64,000 bases of DNA, taken from contig JACTVC010000022.1 in the NCBI GenBank assembly GCA_018417955.1, positions 310,001-374,000 on the forward strand. Reading direction: 5' to 3'. The notes under the pieces were generated by a model. That model was not told where the DNA came from, ran no database searches, and worked only from the letters and a program-made list of their open reading frames with translations. A program made the translations under genes and the position numbers. This DNA comes from Laccaria trichodermophora (Eukaryota > Basidiomycota > Agaricomycetes > Agaricales > Hydnangiaceae). Each line of letters begins with the position of its first letter. Positions within the stretch are counted from its first letter, which is position 1. Shown one piece after another: positions 21,701 through 33,189 of the stretch.

Positions 21701-22506
21701 CCGGAATTCCTTACGACTACGGTCACACCTCTACATCGATAAGGACCGATTTCAGCGTGGACAACGTGCAAACACGCGTTCCAGGACTGTCATTCACCGT
21801 GTTCAAGCAAGAGTCGATTTCGCCGCAGTCACATACCAGAACGCGCATGTATTACTCCATAAATTATCAAAGCTTCCTGGCGTCGACGACGTGGGGTGGG
21901 AACCGAATTTTCCTGTATTGAAGCCATCGGATATCCGAGCTCTCTCCGATCCAGATGACACCGTTCCAATGCGCAAGAAGTCCGGTGATGCAGCGAGTGC
22001 GCCTGCAACCATAGCTTCCGAGGGACATCGAACACTCTCGTGGATTTGGAGGCGGCTTGGTGAAAGGGTGCTTGAGTCTGAAGGCGAGCATCTGGTCGAG
22101 GGTGCGTACACACTCAAACTTGGATTTCCCATTCTTACTGCCATGGCTAGATCTCCGGATTGAATTTTGCAAAAGCAAAGCACGGGCAGCTCGGTGGACT
22201 GAGGAGGTCCAGCTACTCATCGAAGAGATGCGACGGGTGCTCGACTTCTTTGCCAGCCGCGCTCGCGATTGGGATGAGAACGCGGTTGAGAAGAGGTGGT
22301 CGGCGACAAGGGGTACACATGGCGCTGATAAAGCATTGATAGAGGGGCGCATAGCGTATGCGAAAGAGCAAGCAGCACAGTTCCACGCTATGCGAGCATA
22401 TTGCAAACACATTTGGCGGTTCGTCCCAGCCTACATACAGTGGGAGGATAAGAGTGTCATTCCCCCAGAAGTAGCAGAGGCTGATGAGGACGACGACGAT
22501 GTATAG
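18720..22506 (+). pseudogene. KDZ transposase with one stop and one 1-bp deletion
   Basis: Eleven exons (18720..19091, 19144..19356, 19406..19777, 19827..20020, 20076..20244, 20301..20443, 20500..20897, 20953..21131, 21182..21320, 21383..22101, 22151..22506) total 3254 nt, one short of 1085 codons. Features of the Kyakuja-Dileera-Zisupton superfamily are clear. There is a CxC2-like Cys cluster (CCQCLGSETLYRCQDC; ICQTCMVDYH; residues about 156-190). There is a block ending KGERYVNMDYLFFSSL, with the catalytic-region motif VSYDIACQW. Then come VPKFHLPAH and GRTDGEAPERGWSHIN, and a long charged C-terminus. Lesions are a TGA at 20340-20342 inside NAE-stop-SSTGLAATGVG, and a missing base near 21063 in VQ(K)WEKEL. 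Two introns (20245-20300, 20444-20499) need GC-AG splicing. Probably a recently dead copy. Confidence 0.85.
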
Positions 22507-22679
22507 AATTTTTTTACAATTTATTCAGATTTTATTTTATTTTTTGAGTCTTACCCTCTCGACGTTGTCTGGGACAGCGACAAAAATATGTAGATAATGT
22601 TCTTGATAATGTGCGGAAAATCTATGATTACATAAGTAGTGACATGCGGTCCCTCAGAACCATAAATAGGAGTTGCCAC

Positions 22680-22915
22680 GTTAAATTTAGATCGTGTCTG
22701 AAAAGGGAAATAGTCGGGTGCACGCCAAGGTGAACTGTGGCACCTCACGGCCTCACGTCTCCCTGTGGACGGAGGCTCGGTGTGTAGAGGCTAAATGAGG
22801 CAAAGGGACAACTACAGTAAAGTTGTGCAAGCGTTGTGCAAGCACCATCTAGGGATTAGAGTCAATTGTGCACAACACAAGTGACTCTAATCATAGTGTT
22901 GCTTGCACAACACTG
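22680..22915. repeat. TTGTGCACAA-bearing short element
   Basis: GTTGTGCAAGCGTTGTGCAA and ATTGTGCACAACAC here mirror the words at 8745-8815. The block GATTAGAGTCAATTGTG faces GTGACTCTAATC at 22882-22893 as a small inverted repeat. It abuts the first codons of the aspartic protease relic, so it may have replaced that gene's promoter. Nothing else was seen in 22507-22680. Confidence 0.45.
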
Positions 22916-22919
22916 CCAA

Positions 22920-24343
22920 CTACAGGTGCCTCATCGTCGGTCTCCTTCCTGTTGTTGACGCAGACGTGTACAAGCTCAAGTTACAAACGCTTCCTCCGAA
23001 CCCAACTTTGGAGAGTATAAATCTCGCAGCGAAATATGGGGTGTTCAACCCGCTTGCGGTGGCTGATGGTCACAATGTACCTCTCACCAGTTCGTAGCCA
23101 TCCACCACTAGTGCGACCGATCTGACTTTACCTTGTTATACTTCATGAACACTCAGTATTTTACTGAACTTTCGATTGGGACCCTGCTTCAGACGGTCAG
23201 ATCGTACGTACCTCATCCAACCTCCGTACCTCTGAATTCACGCATAGTGCAACCAAATTAGAGTTCAGAGTGGTTCTAGACACAGGGTATGCAACAAATA
23301 AACCCAAAGTTACTTTTTATTGATTCCATGGCATAGATCGAGCAATCTATGGATTCCGAGTGTACAATGTACATCGATCTCCTGCCTCTTGCACAATAAG
23401 TACATCTCCCTGGCATCGTCCATATTTAAATCGAACGGGTCTCGAAAAGTCTCTGTCCTATATGATTTATCCACCCTCGAAGGAGTTGTATCGAATGACG
23501 TGTTCAACATTGGCGATCTACGTATTAGAGGTCAAATTTTTGTAGAAGTGATGCGGGACCTTCCACCTGACTTTATCTCCACAAAGTGCGTCTTTAATTT
23601 TTTCTAAAAGCAGTTATTCTTAAATAAAATAATCAAGGTTCGACGGGATATTGGGCCTTGCACTCAATGATACCATGTCTCTCCAACATGATCACGGAAA
23701 ATTTCATTGCCTCACCCGTATTTTCCTTTCACATCAGTAACGGAACCTCCGATAACTACGCCACTTTCGGAGGGATCGATCCTTCCGCTTACATAGGTAA
23801 CCTTTCATACGTTCCGGTAATGCGCAAGGGCCACTGGGAAGTTTAACACGAAAAAGTTGCTTTCGGTAATGATGAGTTGGAACTCGACAGCATCATTGCT
23901 ACCATTGATACTGGCTCTCCTTGAAAGAGCCACCTCTCGTTTTGACATGAAAGTATGTACCCAGGAGTGTCCGTTATAATTCTTCCCACCTACATTGCAG
24001 GACATTTGAATACCCAAATAGGTGCGAAGAGGGCGCCGTCTGGTTATTATGAGGTTCCTTGCGCAAAAGTTGATAGCCTTCCCGGATTTTGGTTTTACTT
24101 TGGTGGTATTCCGTTCCCCCTCCGGGGAGCCGACTACATTATTGAACTTCAAGGCGCCTGCATTTCATCTTTCGTAGGTTTTGATCTTTCTTCTGAATCC
24201 GGTCCCCAGTGGGTAGTTGGTGAGAATCTTACCAATGCCGTCGTCCCTCGTTTGCTGAACCACAAAATTTAAACTAGGGGCTGTCTTTCTCCGGAAGTTT
24301 TGATGCTGGAAGGGCGGTTATCGGTTTTGCTCCATCGGTTTGA
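22920..24343 (+). pseudogene. Vacuolar aspartic protease (PEP4/saccharopepsin-type) relic
   Basis: Order and motifs are those of a pepsin-fold vacuolar protease. There is a signal/propeptide-like start (VGLLPVVDADVYKLKLQTLP), then YFTEL-type strand and VVLDTG, followed after an intact intron by SSNLWIPSVQCTSISCLLHN (first catalytic Asp). Then come GVVSNDVFNIGDLRIRGQIF, FDGILGLALNDT, GGIDPSAYIGNLSYVPV and KVAFGNDELELDS. ATIDTGS follows (second catalytic Asp), then AKVDSLPGFWFYFGG and the C-terminal FDAGRAVIGFAPSV at about 24300-24340. Damage includes a frame change near 23670-23690, TAA at 23844-23846 and TGA at 23922-23924. Introns remain recognisable, so it came from a genomic copy rather than a retrocopy. 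Confidence 0.8.
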
Positions 24344-24468
24344 GTACCCTCGTCGTCTCGTAGATTTCATAGCTTTGAATGCTGCGGCGTCTAGTAATCT
24401 GAAGTGATTCACGTGCAGCTTAACTGTCAGATCTAGTTGGCGCTACATACAACAAGTTACAAACCACC

Positions 24469-25124
24469 ATGACCGCAAGAGAAGGCACACAGAAACTGTT
24501 TGCCGCATCCCCTTTCAATGATCCAAAAGCAGATCTGATACTGCGGTCTTCCGATGGGTGTATTTTTGCGTCTACAAGCTCCTCCTCTCCCTCGTATCTC
24601 CCGTTTTTGCCACCATGTTCGAGTTACCGACCGATGGGATGCAGGAAATGTACGACAATCGCATCTGTGTTGGGGTTGATGACAATAAAGAATCGTTGTC
24701 GCGGGTACTTCCGTGGTGCGATCCGAGGTGTATTCCGGCCATCCAATCTCTCAAGGACATCGAGATCCGAATTTTGCGAGTCTCGGACAAATATGCCATG
24801 GAGCCTATCAAGGAGCGCTGCGTGCGTGCTTTGGAATGCTCGCCTGGCATATTCACGCCAAAAAAGTCCCTTGAGATCTACGCTCTTGCAGTTCAGTACC
24901 GAATTTCACATTTGGTCTTTTCGACGGCGAAGATGACATTACAGCTCGAGTTGGACGAGCGCCCTTATTTTCCCAGACTGAAGTCCATGCCCGCCTCTGC
25001 GCTCTACCAGTTGAACGTCCATCACGGCAAGGCAGCCCAGCAAGTCATCGAGAACGAGTTTTGGGTCACCAACGATTTATTTCGTCAGCATGAGACCCGA
25101 GTTTTCTATGTGACGAGAAGATGA
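24469..25124 (+). pseudogene. BTB/POZ-domain gene with a 1-bp frameshift
   Basis: The first frame starts at ATG 24469 and reads AASPFNDPKADLILRSSDG. The fungal BTB signature then continues only in another frame (VYFCVYKLLLSLVSPVFATM), so one base is missing around 24551-24556. From there the frame is open to the stop at 25124: TIRICVG-type variable region, IEIRILRVSDKYAMEPIKER, SLEIYALAVQYRISHLVFST and a C-terminal tail. No intron can explain the shift. BTB proteins of this type are numerous in mushrooms. One lesion means a young pseudogene or a base-call error; an alternative product starting at the internal Met near 24558 would lack the first BTB strand. Confidence 0.7.
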
Positions 25125-25489
25125 TTCGTTTATTACTGAATTTTCACGAGATACCTTTTGCAAAATCTCCGAAAAGGCGCCAGGAAGACGCCTTGTCCCA
25201 TCATCAAGGTGAGTGAATATGGTCGATGACCTCGCCAAGTGTTCAGAAATTCCAGGGTCATAGGATCAACATTTAAACCATGAGCTTTTGGAGTCCAAGA
25301 GTCAGGTTCGGATTACTTACACTTTGGTTACCCTCTGTAACGTACAAAACCATCGCGATTTCGCTGTGCAAACGGCAGTGCAAAGCACTATACAGTGTAA
25401 ATTAAAAGAACGGTGAAGACTGGCAAGACGCGGAAATTATCGGGACAAACAACTTGCAAACAACTGCCAATAATGAATTTTTTTTCTTT

Positions 25490-25640
25490 CCTTTGCCGCC
25501 TTACCATGTGTGCCTCGTCTATGTCGCTTTGGTTTAGCCGAGTGCCAGCGAGCATGCTATTATCGCGTGCAAACCACTGGTCTTTCGCTGCAATGTGTGC
25601 CTCGTCTTTTGCTTTGGTTTAGCCGAGCGCCGCGAGGATA
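25490..25640. repeat. Two tandem copies of a ~95-bp unit
   Basis: ATGTGTGCCTCGTCTATGTC through TTTAGCCGAGTGCCAGCGAG is repeated as ATGTGTGCCTCGTCTTTTGC through TTTAGCCGAGCGCCGCGAG. The flanks (25130-25490 and 25640-26550) hold only short broken frames, for example FFGDLREHSMLDLVVLEKLM near 26120-26180 and VIEVAGFAERELLDPSMY near 26350-26400. They suggest another decayed gene that I could not name. Confidence 0.55.
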
Positions 25641-26559
25641 AGTAGTACTACTACTGCGATCAAACCTGCTTGGCAAAACTACTGCCGTGTTCCTTCCGCT
25701 TTTCTATAGCCCAGCGCCAGCAAGCGAGGTGCATGCGCGGCCAAACCTGGTTGCCTCTCCATGGCCCATTGCGTTTTGTCTGGAGGCATCAGCTGCACGT
25801 TCACCAACGCCGTAAGCTTTCCTTTGCCAAAATTTGGAGCGACCCTCAACTAACATGATAATGTTTGTTTCCAGGCGAAAGGGAAATCGTTCATCGTCTA
25901 CCAGCAATCAAAGCAACCGAGCTGCCGCTTCATCTTGCAGACCCGACGAGCTGAGGGCCCACGTAAAATGCTCTAGATCGTGCGCGTCATGGGACACCAT
26001 GGCCAAGGCTTTGGCTTTATCAAGTAAACACATTTCTTTGACCTTTCGCCTACTGCGCTAATTACGAACTATAATAGTCATTCTTCTGGAAATTTTCTTT
26101 GGCATTCAGCGGTACGGCAAGCAGGTTCTTCGGCGATCTTCGTGAGCATTCCATGTTGGACCTTGTTGTTCTCGAGAAGTTAATGCGGTTTCGTTGAAAA
26201 AGAGCACTTCGGTTTGAAAGGTGTGCCAGGCGAACCATCAACGCGTGTACCCTCTATTGTCTTCTGCGCGCACCAGCTCATATTCGCACCCATCACGTAA
26301 GTACAAAAGTATCTCTCCGGGATCCTACTTATGTCTGCCTCAGGCCTGTGATCGAGGTGGCCGGTTTCGCTGAGAGGGAGCTCTTGGACCCATCAATGTA
26401 TCCATCTTCATCTGGTACCATTGTCTACGACCCGATTTAAGGACGCCCAATGTCCTGGTCCCCAGTCTGGCGCCGAAGACTGCTCGGCAGGGGTCCTTCA
26501 CAAAACCTTTTCTGCTTTCATCCTGAAGAAATCAAGTCGAATGCCACTAATTCATCTAC

Positions 26560-27944
26560 CACTCCCCCCCAAAAAACCTAAATCGTCTAACCTTCTCCCC
26601 AACCCACGGAACCTCCTCATCCCAATGCGTAATCACCACCACAGCCTGTCCCTCCCCAATCAAGTATATCTGCACGTCACTAATTATACCCTCGTCCAGC
26701 CCACTTCATCCTTCGTCAAGAAGCAACAAGGGAGGCCGGGAGACCAAGACGCGCATGAGGAGGACGATACGCTGTTCCCCAGGGAAGGGGGACGTGAACC
26801 GACGCGCTGCGAACTGTCTTTCCTTCTCAACGGTTCTCGGCGTAGATCATGCTCGTGGTCCAAGTGCAGATAGGATATCCCAGCGCCGAGAGATTCGCCA
26901 CTTTTCTATTTTCCTCCCCCTCTCTTCCTTCTCCACCTCACTCGGTTCGTCTCCCATCCCAATCTCAAACCCAAGTTCATCGTCCTCAATACGTATCTCC
27001 CCTACGCTCTCACTCCCCTTGAGTGGTACGAATCCAAAACCCGTAACAACGGCTTTCCAGACGCTCATGCCTGGATGACGACGTGAGAGAGCGTTGAATA
27101 GTTCCGGGGAGACGACGCCGATTAGTGCGCAGTGGGTGTGCGTTTCCATGGGTGCAGGGCGTGCGTGCGGTAGGGGTGAGTTGTGGCAGAGGAGGAAGAA
27201 GGAGACGATGATGAGGCAGGGGATATGGAGGGCAGCCTGCGTGAGGAAACGCGAATGAGAGATGAAGGGAGGGTTGAAACGTGCCTAGGCGATGAAGAAA
27301 GTGGGAGGTGAAGGAAGGGAACGGCGGGAAGCACGGGAAACAAAAATGCAAAATACGAAGGATAGCAAGAGGGAGGAAGGGAAGGAGAAGAAGCGAAAAA
27401 AGGATGAAAGAACGTTTGGGAAGGGGAACGAGGAAACCACTTACTCAGCGGCTCAAAGCACCTCGGGAGCCTTCATAACACCCCTCGCAATTCTCGCTCT
27501 TCTCGTCTGCCCATTACTCAGCGCGATGAGCGGCAAATCCACAAGGTGCCCTTCTTCCCTCACCCCATCCATGTCAAGCACCCCAGAACTCAGACCATCC
27601 CTTGAAGCCCTCCCATCTTCTTCCGTTACAGCCCCATAACGCGCTGTATAGGGAAAGGATGCCTGGAACGAGACACTCTTCTCTGCTCCACCCCTCAAAC
27701 TCGAGACGTTGACGGCCCACGCTTCTCCCTCTTTTAGTGGATTATTGGTGGTGGGTTTGATGAGGAGGAAGAGTAGGATTGGAAGCGGGGTTGAAAGGGC
27801 AGGAGGAAGACGAGGCGAGGTGGCATTGACATCGGTATTCTTGATTTTGGTGGGAATACGATCTACATATCGCCAGTTGATCGCCAGTGCCAGTAGTTTA
27901 GTGAGGTTCGGACATCCCATCCAATCCCGATTACACCAATACAA
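26560..27944 (-). pseudogene. Relic of a soluble double ABC ATPase (ModF/YDR061W-like), copy 1
   Basis: Minus-strand fragments in order are: KEGEAWAVNVSSLRGG; ARYGAVTEEDGR; LVDLPLIALSNGQTRRARIA followed by RGVMKAPEVL, an ABC signature (LSNGQ) followed by a Walker-B approach. Later come VVSPELFNALSRRHPGMSVW, LSALGPRA, QRIVLLMRVLVSRPPLLLLD (second Walker B) and AVVVITHWDEEVPW. These are parts of two consecutive ABC ATPase domains with no membrane segments, as in bacterial ModF and yeast YDR061W. Frame changes, an internal stop (after LGPRA) and a loss of about 400 bp around 27150-27450 make it non-functional. A second, independently decayed copy lies at 33190-35850 in the opposite orientation. 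Confidence 0.65.
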
Positions 27945-28100
27945 ACCGGTTGTTCCTCACTGCCGCTCCGGAATATACACCTCGGAGAAACGTGGTACTA
28001 AAGCCTCCGATCTGGCGTGGCCTCGAGGGCGGTGTCATTTCTCACAGGACAGTGTGGTCGACAACCTTTCCTCTTTACACCCATTTCAACTTGCCCAGTT

Positions 28101-31100
28101 ATGGCACCTAAACCGACGGAGGATCGTAAACGTGATAAGTTGATGAGATTCTTTCATTTGCCAGTGCAACCTAGGACCCCCCAATCCACCGAGTCGTCTT
28201 CCATCGACATAGCAGCGACACAGCCGCCGACCACCGCCCTACCACTACCACAGTTGGCAGGCAACATAGAATCTCCGGTGCTGAATCCTCACGATACAGA
28301 ACCGACATCTACGAAGCTGGAGAAAGTAAAGTTTGCGAAGGGCAAATCTTTTAAAAGAGATATGGCCATTCTCTCTATCGCGTATACCCTCCAAGAAAGT
28401 CCCGAACTCAAGAGGCTCATCCAGCTTATCGTTGTCATTCGCGATAAGGACTCGGAAGGCCAAGTAATGTCTGCAATGTATCATGTGGCATATCGATCTC
28501 TGATATTCTTATCCTCCAGCTTACCGAAATTCTCGAAACCTGTGCTCGGTTTATTGTCCAACTCGCATCTGCTACTGATGCCCAGCGTGCAGAAGCCACA
28601 CGGGCAATAACGGCCTTCACCAAGTAAGAATTCAGCATTGATCTTCTATAAACCTGATCGTCTGAATGTATCGATCGGTCGTTTAGGACAGTTGTAAAGC
28701 TCAAGACTATCCAACATGGCGACGGAAAATCCTTGGATGGATTGATGGTCATGATAAAAGAAGATATTGATAGGATCAAGGTCAATTTCAACATTCCGGT
28801 TTGTCCCACCCGATCTCACATCATTCACACATCACTCAGCCTTCATTCGTGAGCGATGGCGAACTTGGAACTTCGGAGAGACTATCCAAAGTCCTCGATA
28901 TAACTATCGGGACAAGCATAACCATCCTCACCCTCGTAGAAGAAGCCAGCTCTTTAATACCAGTACCATGGGTCCATCCATTGATTGGAAAAGTCGTTAG
29001 TATGTTGCAGGCTGTCTCGGTACGTCCTCGTTCCTCACAATTGCCTTAATTCTCATTGTCATCAGCAAACTCGCTCGAATTACAACGAAATGAATCAATT
29101 AGCAGCTACAGCTGGAATATTTGTTGTCTCTTGTGCCGTTATTTGTTCTGAGAGTACGATGGGGCCATCGGAGAAACTCAAACGAGCCCTGAATGAATTT
29201 ACAAAGTGGGTAACAGCAGTCGTATCTGCAAATTATATCGTATTGACCCGAAATTTACAAAGGACGCTCGGAAACATAGCTGGAGAATGTGACGAACTTA
29301 GTCGTCGCAATCTGCTTTCACGGTACTTGCAACAAAGTGCTCACATGGGTGAACTTCAAGCTATCAGAATTAGACTGAATGACACAATCCAATTGTTTCA
29401 GGTGCGTTATGTCCTCGTATGCGAAAGCCTTTTACAAACTTGCAATTAGACTGAAAATTCGGTTAATATAAAGCTGGACACCGAGGAACTAAATTGGAAA
29501 ATTGGTGAGCCTGAGATACCTGACCGAGAGGTGAACTGAACTGACATAATCCAGATTTCGCGTCACTGCACGGCCTACCAAGCCATCCAAGCTATACACG
29601 CAATGATTATCTTGAGAAGAGTCGGGATGATGTTATACGTGATGTTTCCGACTGGATAGCTGATGCCCCAGAGTCTGTCCTGTGGGTACATGGTGCTGCT
29701 GGCCTAGGTAAATCGACTGTCGCTCAGGAACTGGTCCACCTTCTCAAATCGGAGGACCGCCTCGCTGGGGGCGTATTTCTCACCAATCTCACTACAGAGC
29801 CCCCCGAGAGGGTCATTCAGATGATCTCCAGGCAGCTCGGCACGATGTATCCACGAGCCATCATTAACATTGCTGACGCTGCAAGGACACTCAATGGCCC
29901 ACATGACAGGCTTAAGGATTATTTCACGGCATATATTTTCGACCCAATCCGTGCACTAGAGTATCCTTATCAGCTTGTCGTTGTTGTTGATGGTCTGGAT
30001 GAATGGCGAAATTATGAGTCATTCTTGGCGGAACTTGTGCACATTCCATCGCCCTCTCCTCTGAAATTTGTCCTGACAAGTCGCTTCAATTACTCCATTG
30101 AACGCGCGGTCGATAAAATGCCAAATCGCAAATACCCTCTTCCTCCGGCCTCACAGACAGTTATTGCACATTACTTCCATCAGCACTTCTTGTCAGGCGA
30201 TGTTGATTGGAAAGGACGCAAGCCCGATGATGTCAAAATCGATCGATTGGCGGCTCGTGCAGATGGTCTTCTTATTTGGGCGGCAACCGCACGATTACTG
30301 GTAACAAATAAATTTGACACTAGATATCCACACGAAATACTTGACCAACTCCTGTCATCTGAAGAGAAGGTGGTCAATCAGAAAGATGGTCCAGAAGACG
30401 GGCAGCTTGAGCGCCTGTATCGCACTGCTATTTTAACCCTTTTCCCACCACGCATTCGAGGGATACTCAGAAACTTCCTTGCGGCGACCGTAGTTCTTCA
30501 GGAAGCCCTACCAATTGGTGATTTTGCACATCTCTCAGGCATACCTGGGCCCGCCACGGAGGAGATTCACCAGCGACTGGCAGCTCTGCAGACACAGGGT
30601 AATCCCAAAACTAATCTCATCTCTCCGGCCTCACAACGATTTCATGCGTCATTTGTTGAATTCATCACCACAGAGACTGTTGACCAGACATTTCAAGCTA
30701 TTAGCACTACAGAAACAAACTTTATGCTGGCAAAGAGATGCATCGAGATTGTCTTTGTTGACTTACTCCCATCTTTTCGGGGAAAGACTTGCACTTATGC
30801 AGAGCTTCGTGGTGTAGAACCATATGCTGTCAAATTTTGGCCTCTTCACTTTTCAAGTGGAACCCCACATCACCAATTGGCAGCACCAAGTGGTACAGTG
30901 GGTATGGATCTGATATCGGAGGAAGCAATGCATCGTTGGGCTACACTGTTTCTACCTTGTATTGCAGCCAGATTCCAGGGCGGCCATCATTCTCTTGAAG
31001 GCATCCAAAAGGCTGCACTGCCTTATGAAGTAGCTGTTATGATTGGGAATGAAGATGTCACCACACTGTCATATCACATTCAGTGTCTTGAGATTGCCAC

Positions 31101-32172
31101 ACGAACCCAGCCACTTGATAAGGGGACATGGAAGGCATTAGGGCTTGCCTATCGCAGATTGCATGAACAAAGTCAATCTAACAGAGACTTGGACAAGGAA
31201 ATTACTGCATTTCATCATGGTCTGCAACCAGCGCCTCATCCTGATCGCTCTGAGTCTCTCAATGACCTTGCCTCTGCCCTTCACACTCGTTTTGAACAGC
31301 AGGGTGCTTCAAATGACCTTGATGAAGCAATTTTCTTGGGCCAAGAGGCACTCCTTCTTCAGCCAGTACCTCATCCAGATCGCTCCTCATCACTCAATAA
31401 CCTTGCCAATGCCCTTCACACTCGTTTTGAACAGCGGGGTGCTTTGAATGACCTTGATGAAGCAATTTCCTTGGGCCGAGAGGCACTCCTTCTTCAGCCA
31501 GCACCCCATCCAGATTGCTCTCAGCCACCCAATAACCTTGCCCATGCCCTTCAAACTCGTTTTATACAGCAGGGCACTACAAATGACCTTGATGAAGCAA
31601 TTTCCTTGAGCCGAGAGGCACTTCTTCTTCAGCCAGCACCTCATCCATATCGCTCCATCTCACTCAATAACCTTGCCATTGCCCTTCAATGTCGTTGTGA
31701 ACAGTGGGGTGCTTCAAATGACCTTGATGAAGCAATTTCCTTGCACCGGGAGGCACTTCTTCTTCAGCCAGCACCTCATCCAGGCCGCTCCAGTTCACTC
31801 AATAACCTTGCCCATGCCCTTCAAAGTTGTTTTGAACAGCAGGGTGCTCCAAACAACCTTGACGAAGTGATTTCCTTGCACCGAGAGGCACTTCTTCTTT
31901 TGCCAGCACCTCATCCAGGTCGCTCCATTTCACTCAATAGCCTTGCCAATGCCCTTCAAAGTCGTTTTGAACAGCAGGGTGCTTCAAATGACCTTGACGA
32001 AGTGATTTCCTTGCACCGAGAGGCTCTTCTTCTTCAGCCAGCACCTAATCCATACCGCTCCTGGTCATTAAATAACCTTGCCAATGCCCTTGAAACTCGT
32101 TTTAAACAGCAGGGCACTCCAAATGATCTCGATGAGGCAAAGTCCTTGCACAGAGAGGCACTTCTTCTTTGA
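28101..32172 (+). CDS. NACHT-TPR STAND NTPase (fungal NLR-like)
   Basis: Seven exons (28101..28463, 28520..28623, 28687..28798, 28840..29019, 29066..29401, 29450..29504, 29555..32172) join in frame to a 1255-aa protein. The N-terminal 490 residues are helical, without a domain I can name. The NACHT module follows: VLWVHGAAGLGKSTVAQELV (Walker A), VVVVDGLDEW (Walker B), FVLTSRFN (sensor), then a winged-helix-like region. The C-terminus is a tetratricopeptide array of seven 42-residue units (LDEAISLGREALLLQPAPHP type), beginning near 31240. Proteins of this build act in fungal non-self recognition and programmed cell death, sensing through the repeats. The frame ends at TGA 32170-32172 inside an eighth, decayed unit. 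It is flanked by two inverted ABC ATPase relics. No effector domain at the N-terminus was recognised. Confidence 0.85.
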
Positions 32173-32260
32173 CCAGCACATCATTCACTATATTTCTACT
32201 CTTGAAACACCTTGCTATTGCCCTCTGGATTTGGTTCAACCTCTTACATGACATCACTGA
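31240..32260 (+). repeat. 126-bp coding repeats of the TPR array, last one decayed
   Basis: CTTCAGCCAGCACCTCATCC and GACCTTGATGAAGCAATTTC recur every 126 bp with few differences. Seven units are coding. The eighth (32160-32260) still shows the pattern (CACCTTGCTATTGCCCT), but TGACCAGCAC replaces CAGCCAGCAC and later indels break it. Confidence 0.85.
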
Positions 32261-33189
32261 AAAAAATTCATTGCACAAACAACTTCTTGATTGCCCGGTT
32301 CAAGATCCCTACTATAGCTCTCAGTCTTTAAAGCACCTGCCCGCAGTGTTAATTAATGTAGCTGGCTAATGAGCCTGGTAACTAAATTGAATGAATGTTA
32401 TACTCCCCTTCGAAAGTGACTTGTTGAAATGGTATGGTATGGGTAGATGCCTGGTAATCTAGCCCAGGTCACAAAGAAAGAGATTGAGAAAGCTCGATTT
32501 TGGAGTTCAGCGAGTCCAAAGTCATGTTGGAACAGGGCGGTGGCTTTCCTAACAACTGAATTTTCCCAGTCTAGATCTCAAAATCTCCGTGAGGCTTGGT
32601 GGCTGGAAAGTAACAGGAAGGCGTAGAGGACTGTTTCAAAAATTGACATACATACATCATACATGGTGGTGCTGGAGCGGCACTAGTAGCAGATCTCTGG
32701 TGCGGATGAGACGGTTGAGGTCAACAACAAACGTCGAACATTCAACAGCCCCTCGTGGATCCAGGATGATTGATCACGATTGTTTTATTCTCAATGCTCC
32801 GAGTCCTAGTTGCGATTGGAAAACTCGCCAGTCATCCATGCCGAACTTTGCTTTTGAGACATTGTGCAAGTCGAGTGGTGGCTAAGGATTCGATTCAAGT
32901 TGCGCGAGTCTGATGACTGCTACGGTGGCCATCAAACGTGGCGCGCTCCATGGCGTAGTTCAAGATGCTTTATAAAAATGAGAGCATTCGTTTTTACTGG
33001 AAGTGCACGTATTCGTTACATTTGGTTCATCTTTCATGCAATAAGGAACAAGTTGACCTACCAACTCAAGTTGAAGGACAAACTGTAAACCATTCGGAAT
33101 GTTTTTGCGCGGGACTAAGGATCCCGGACGGTAGGCACTAGCGCTTCTCCTGGTTGTGAAACGCCGGATGCTGGTGGTTGAGAAAGTTG
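32261..33189. other. No gene seen
   Basis: Only short unrelated frames occur here. I see no motif, repeat or splice pattern that supports a gene. Confidence 0.5.

Noticed and set aside
27010..27351. Minus-strand ORF of 113 codons
   Set aside because: Low-complexity sequence between blocks of the ABC ATPase relic; out of frame with them.
29821..32172. NLR gene starting at the Met of 29821
   Set aside because: The Walker A motif lies upstream in the same open frame, and six further exons splice onto it in phase back to 28101.
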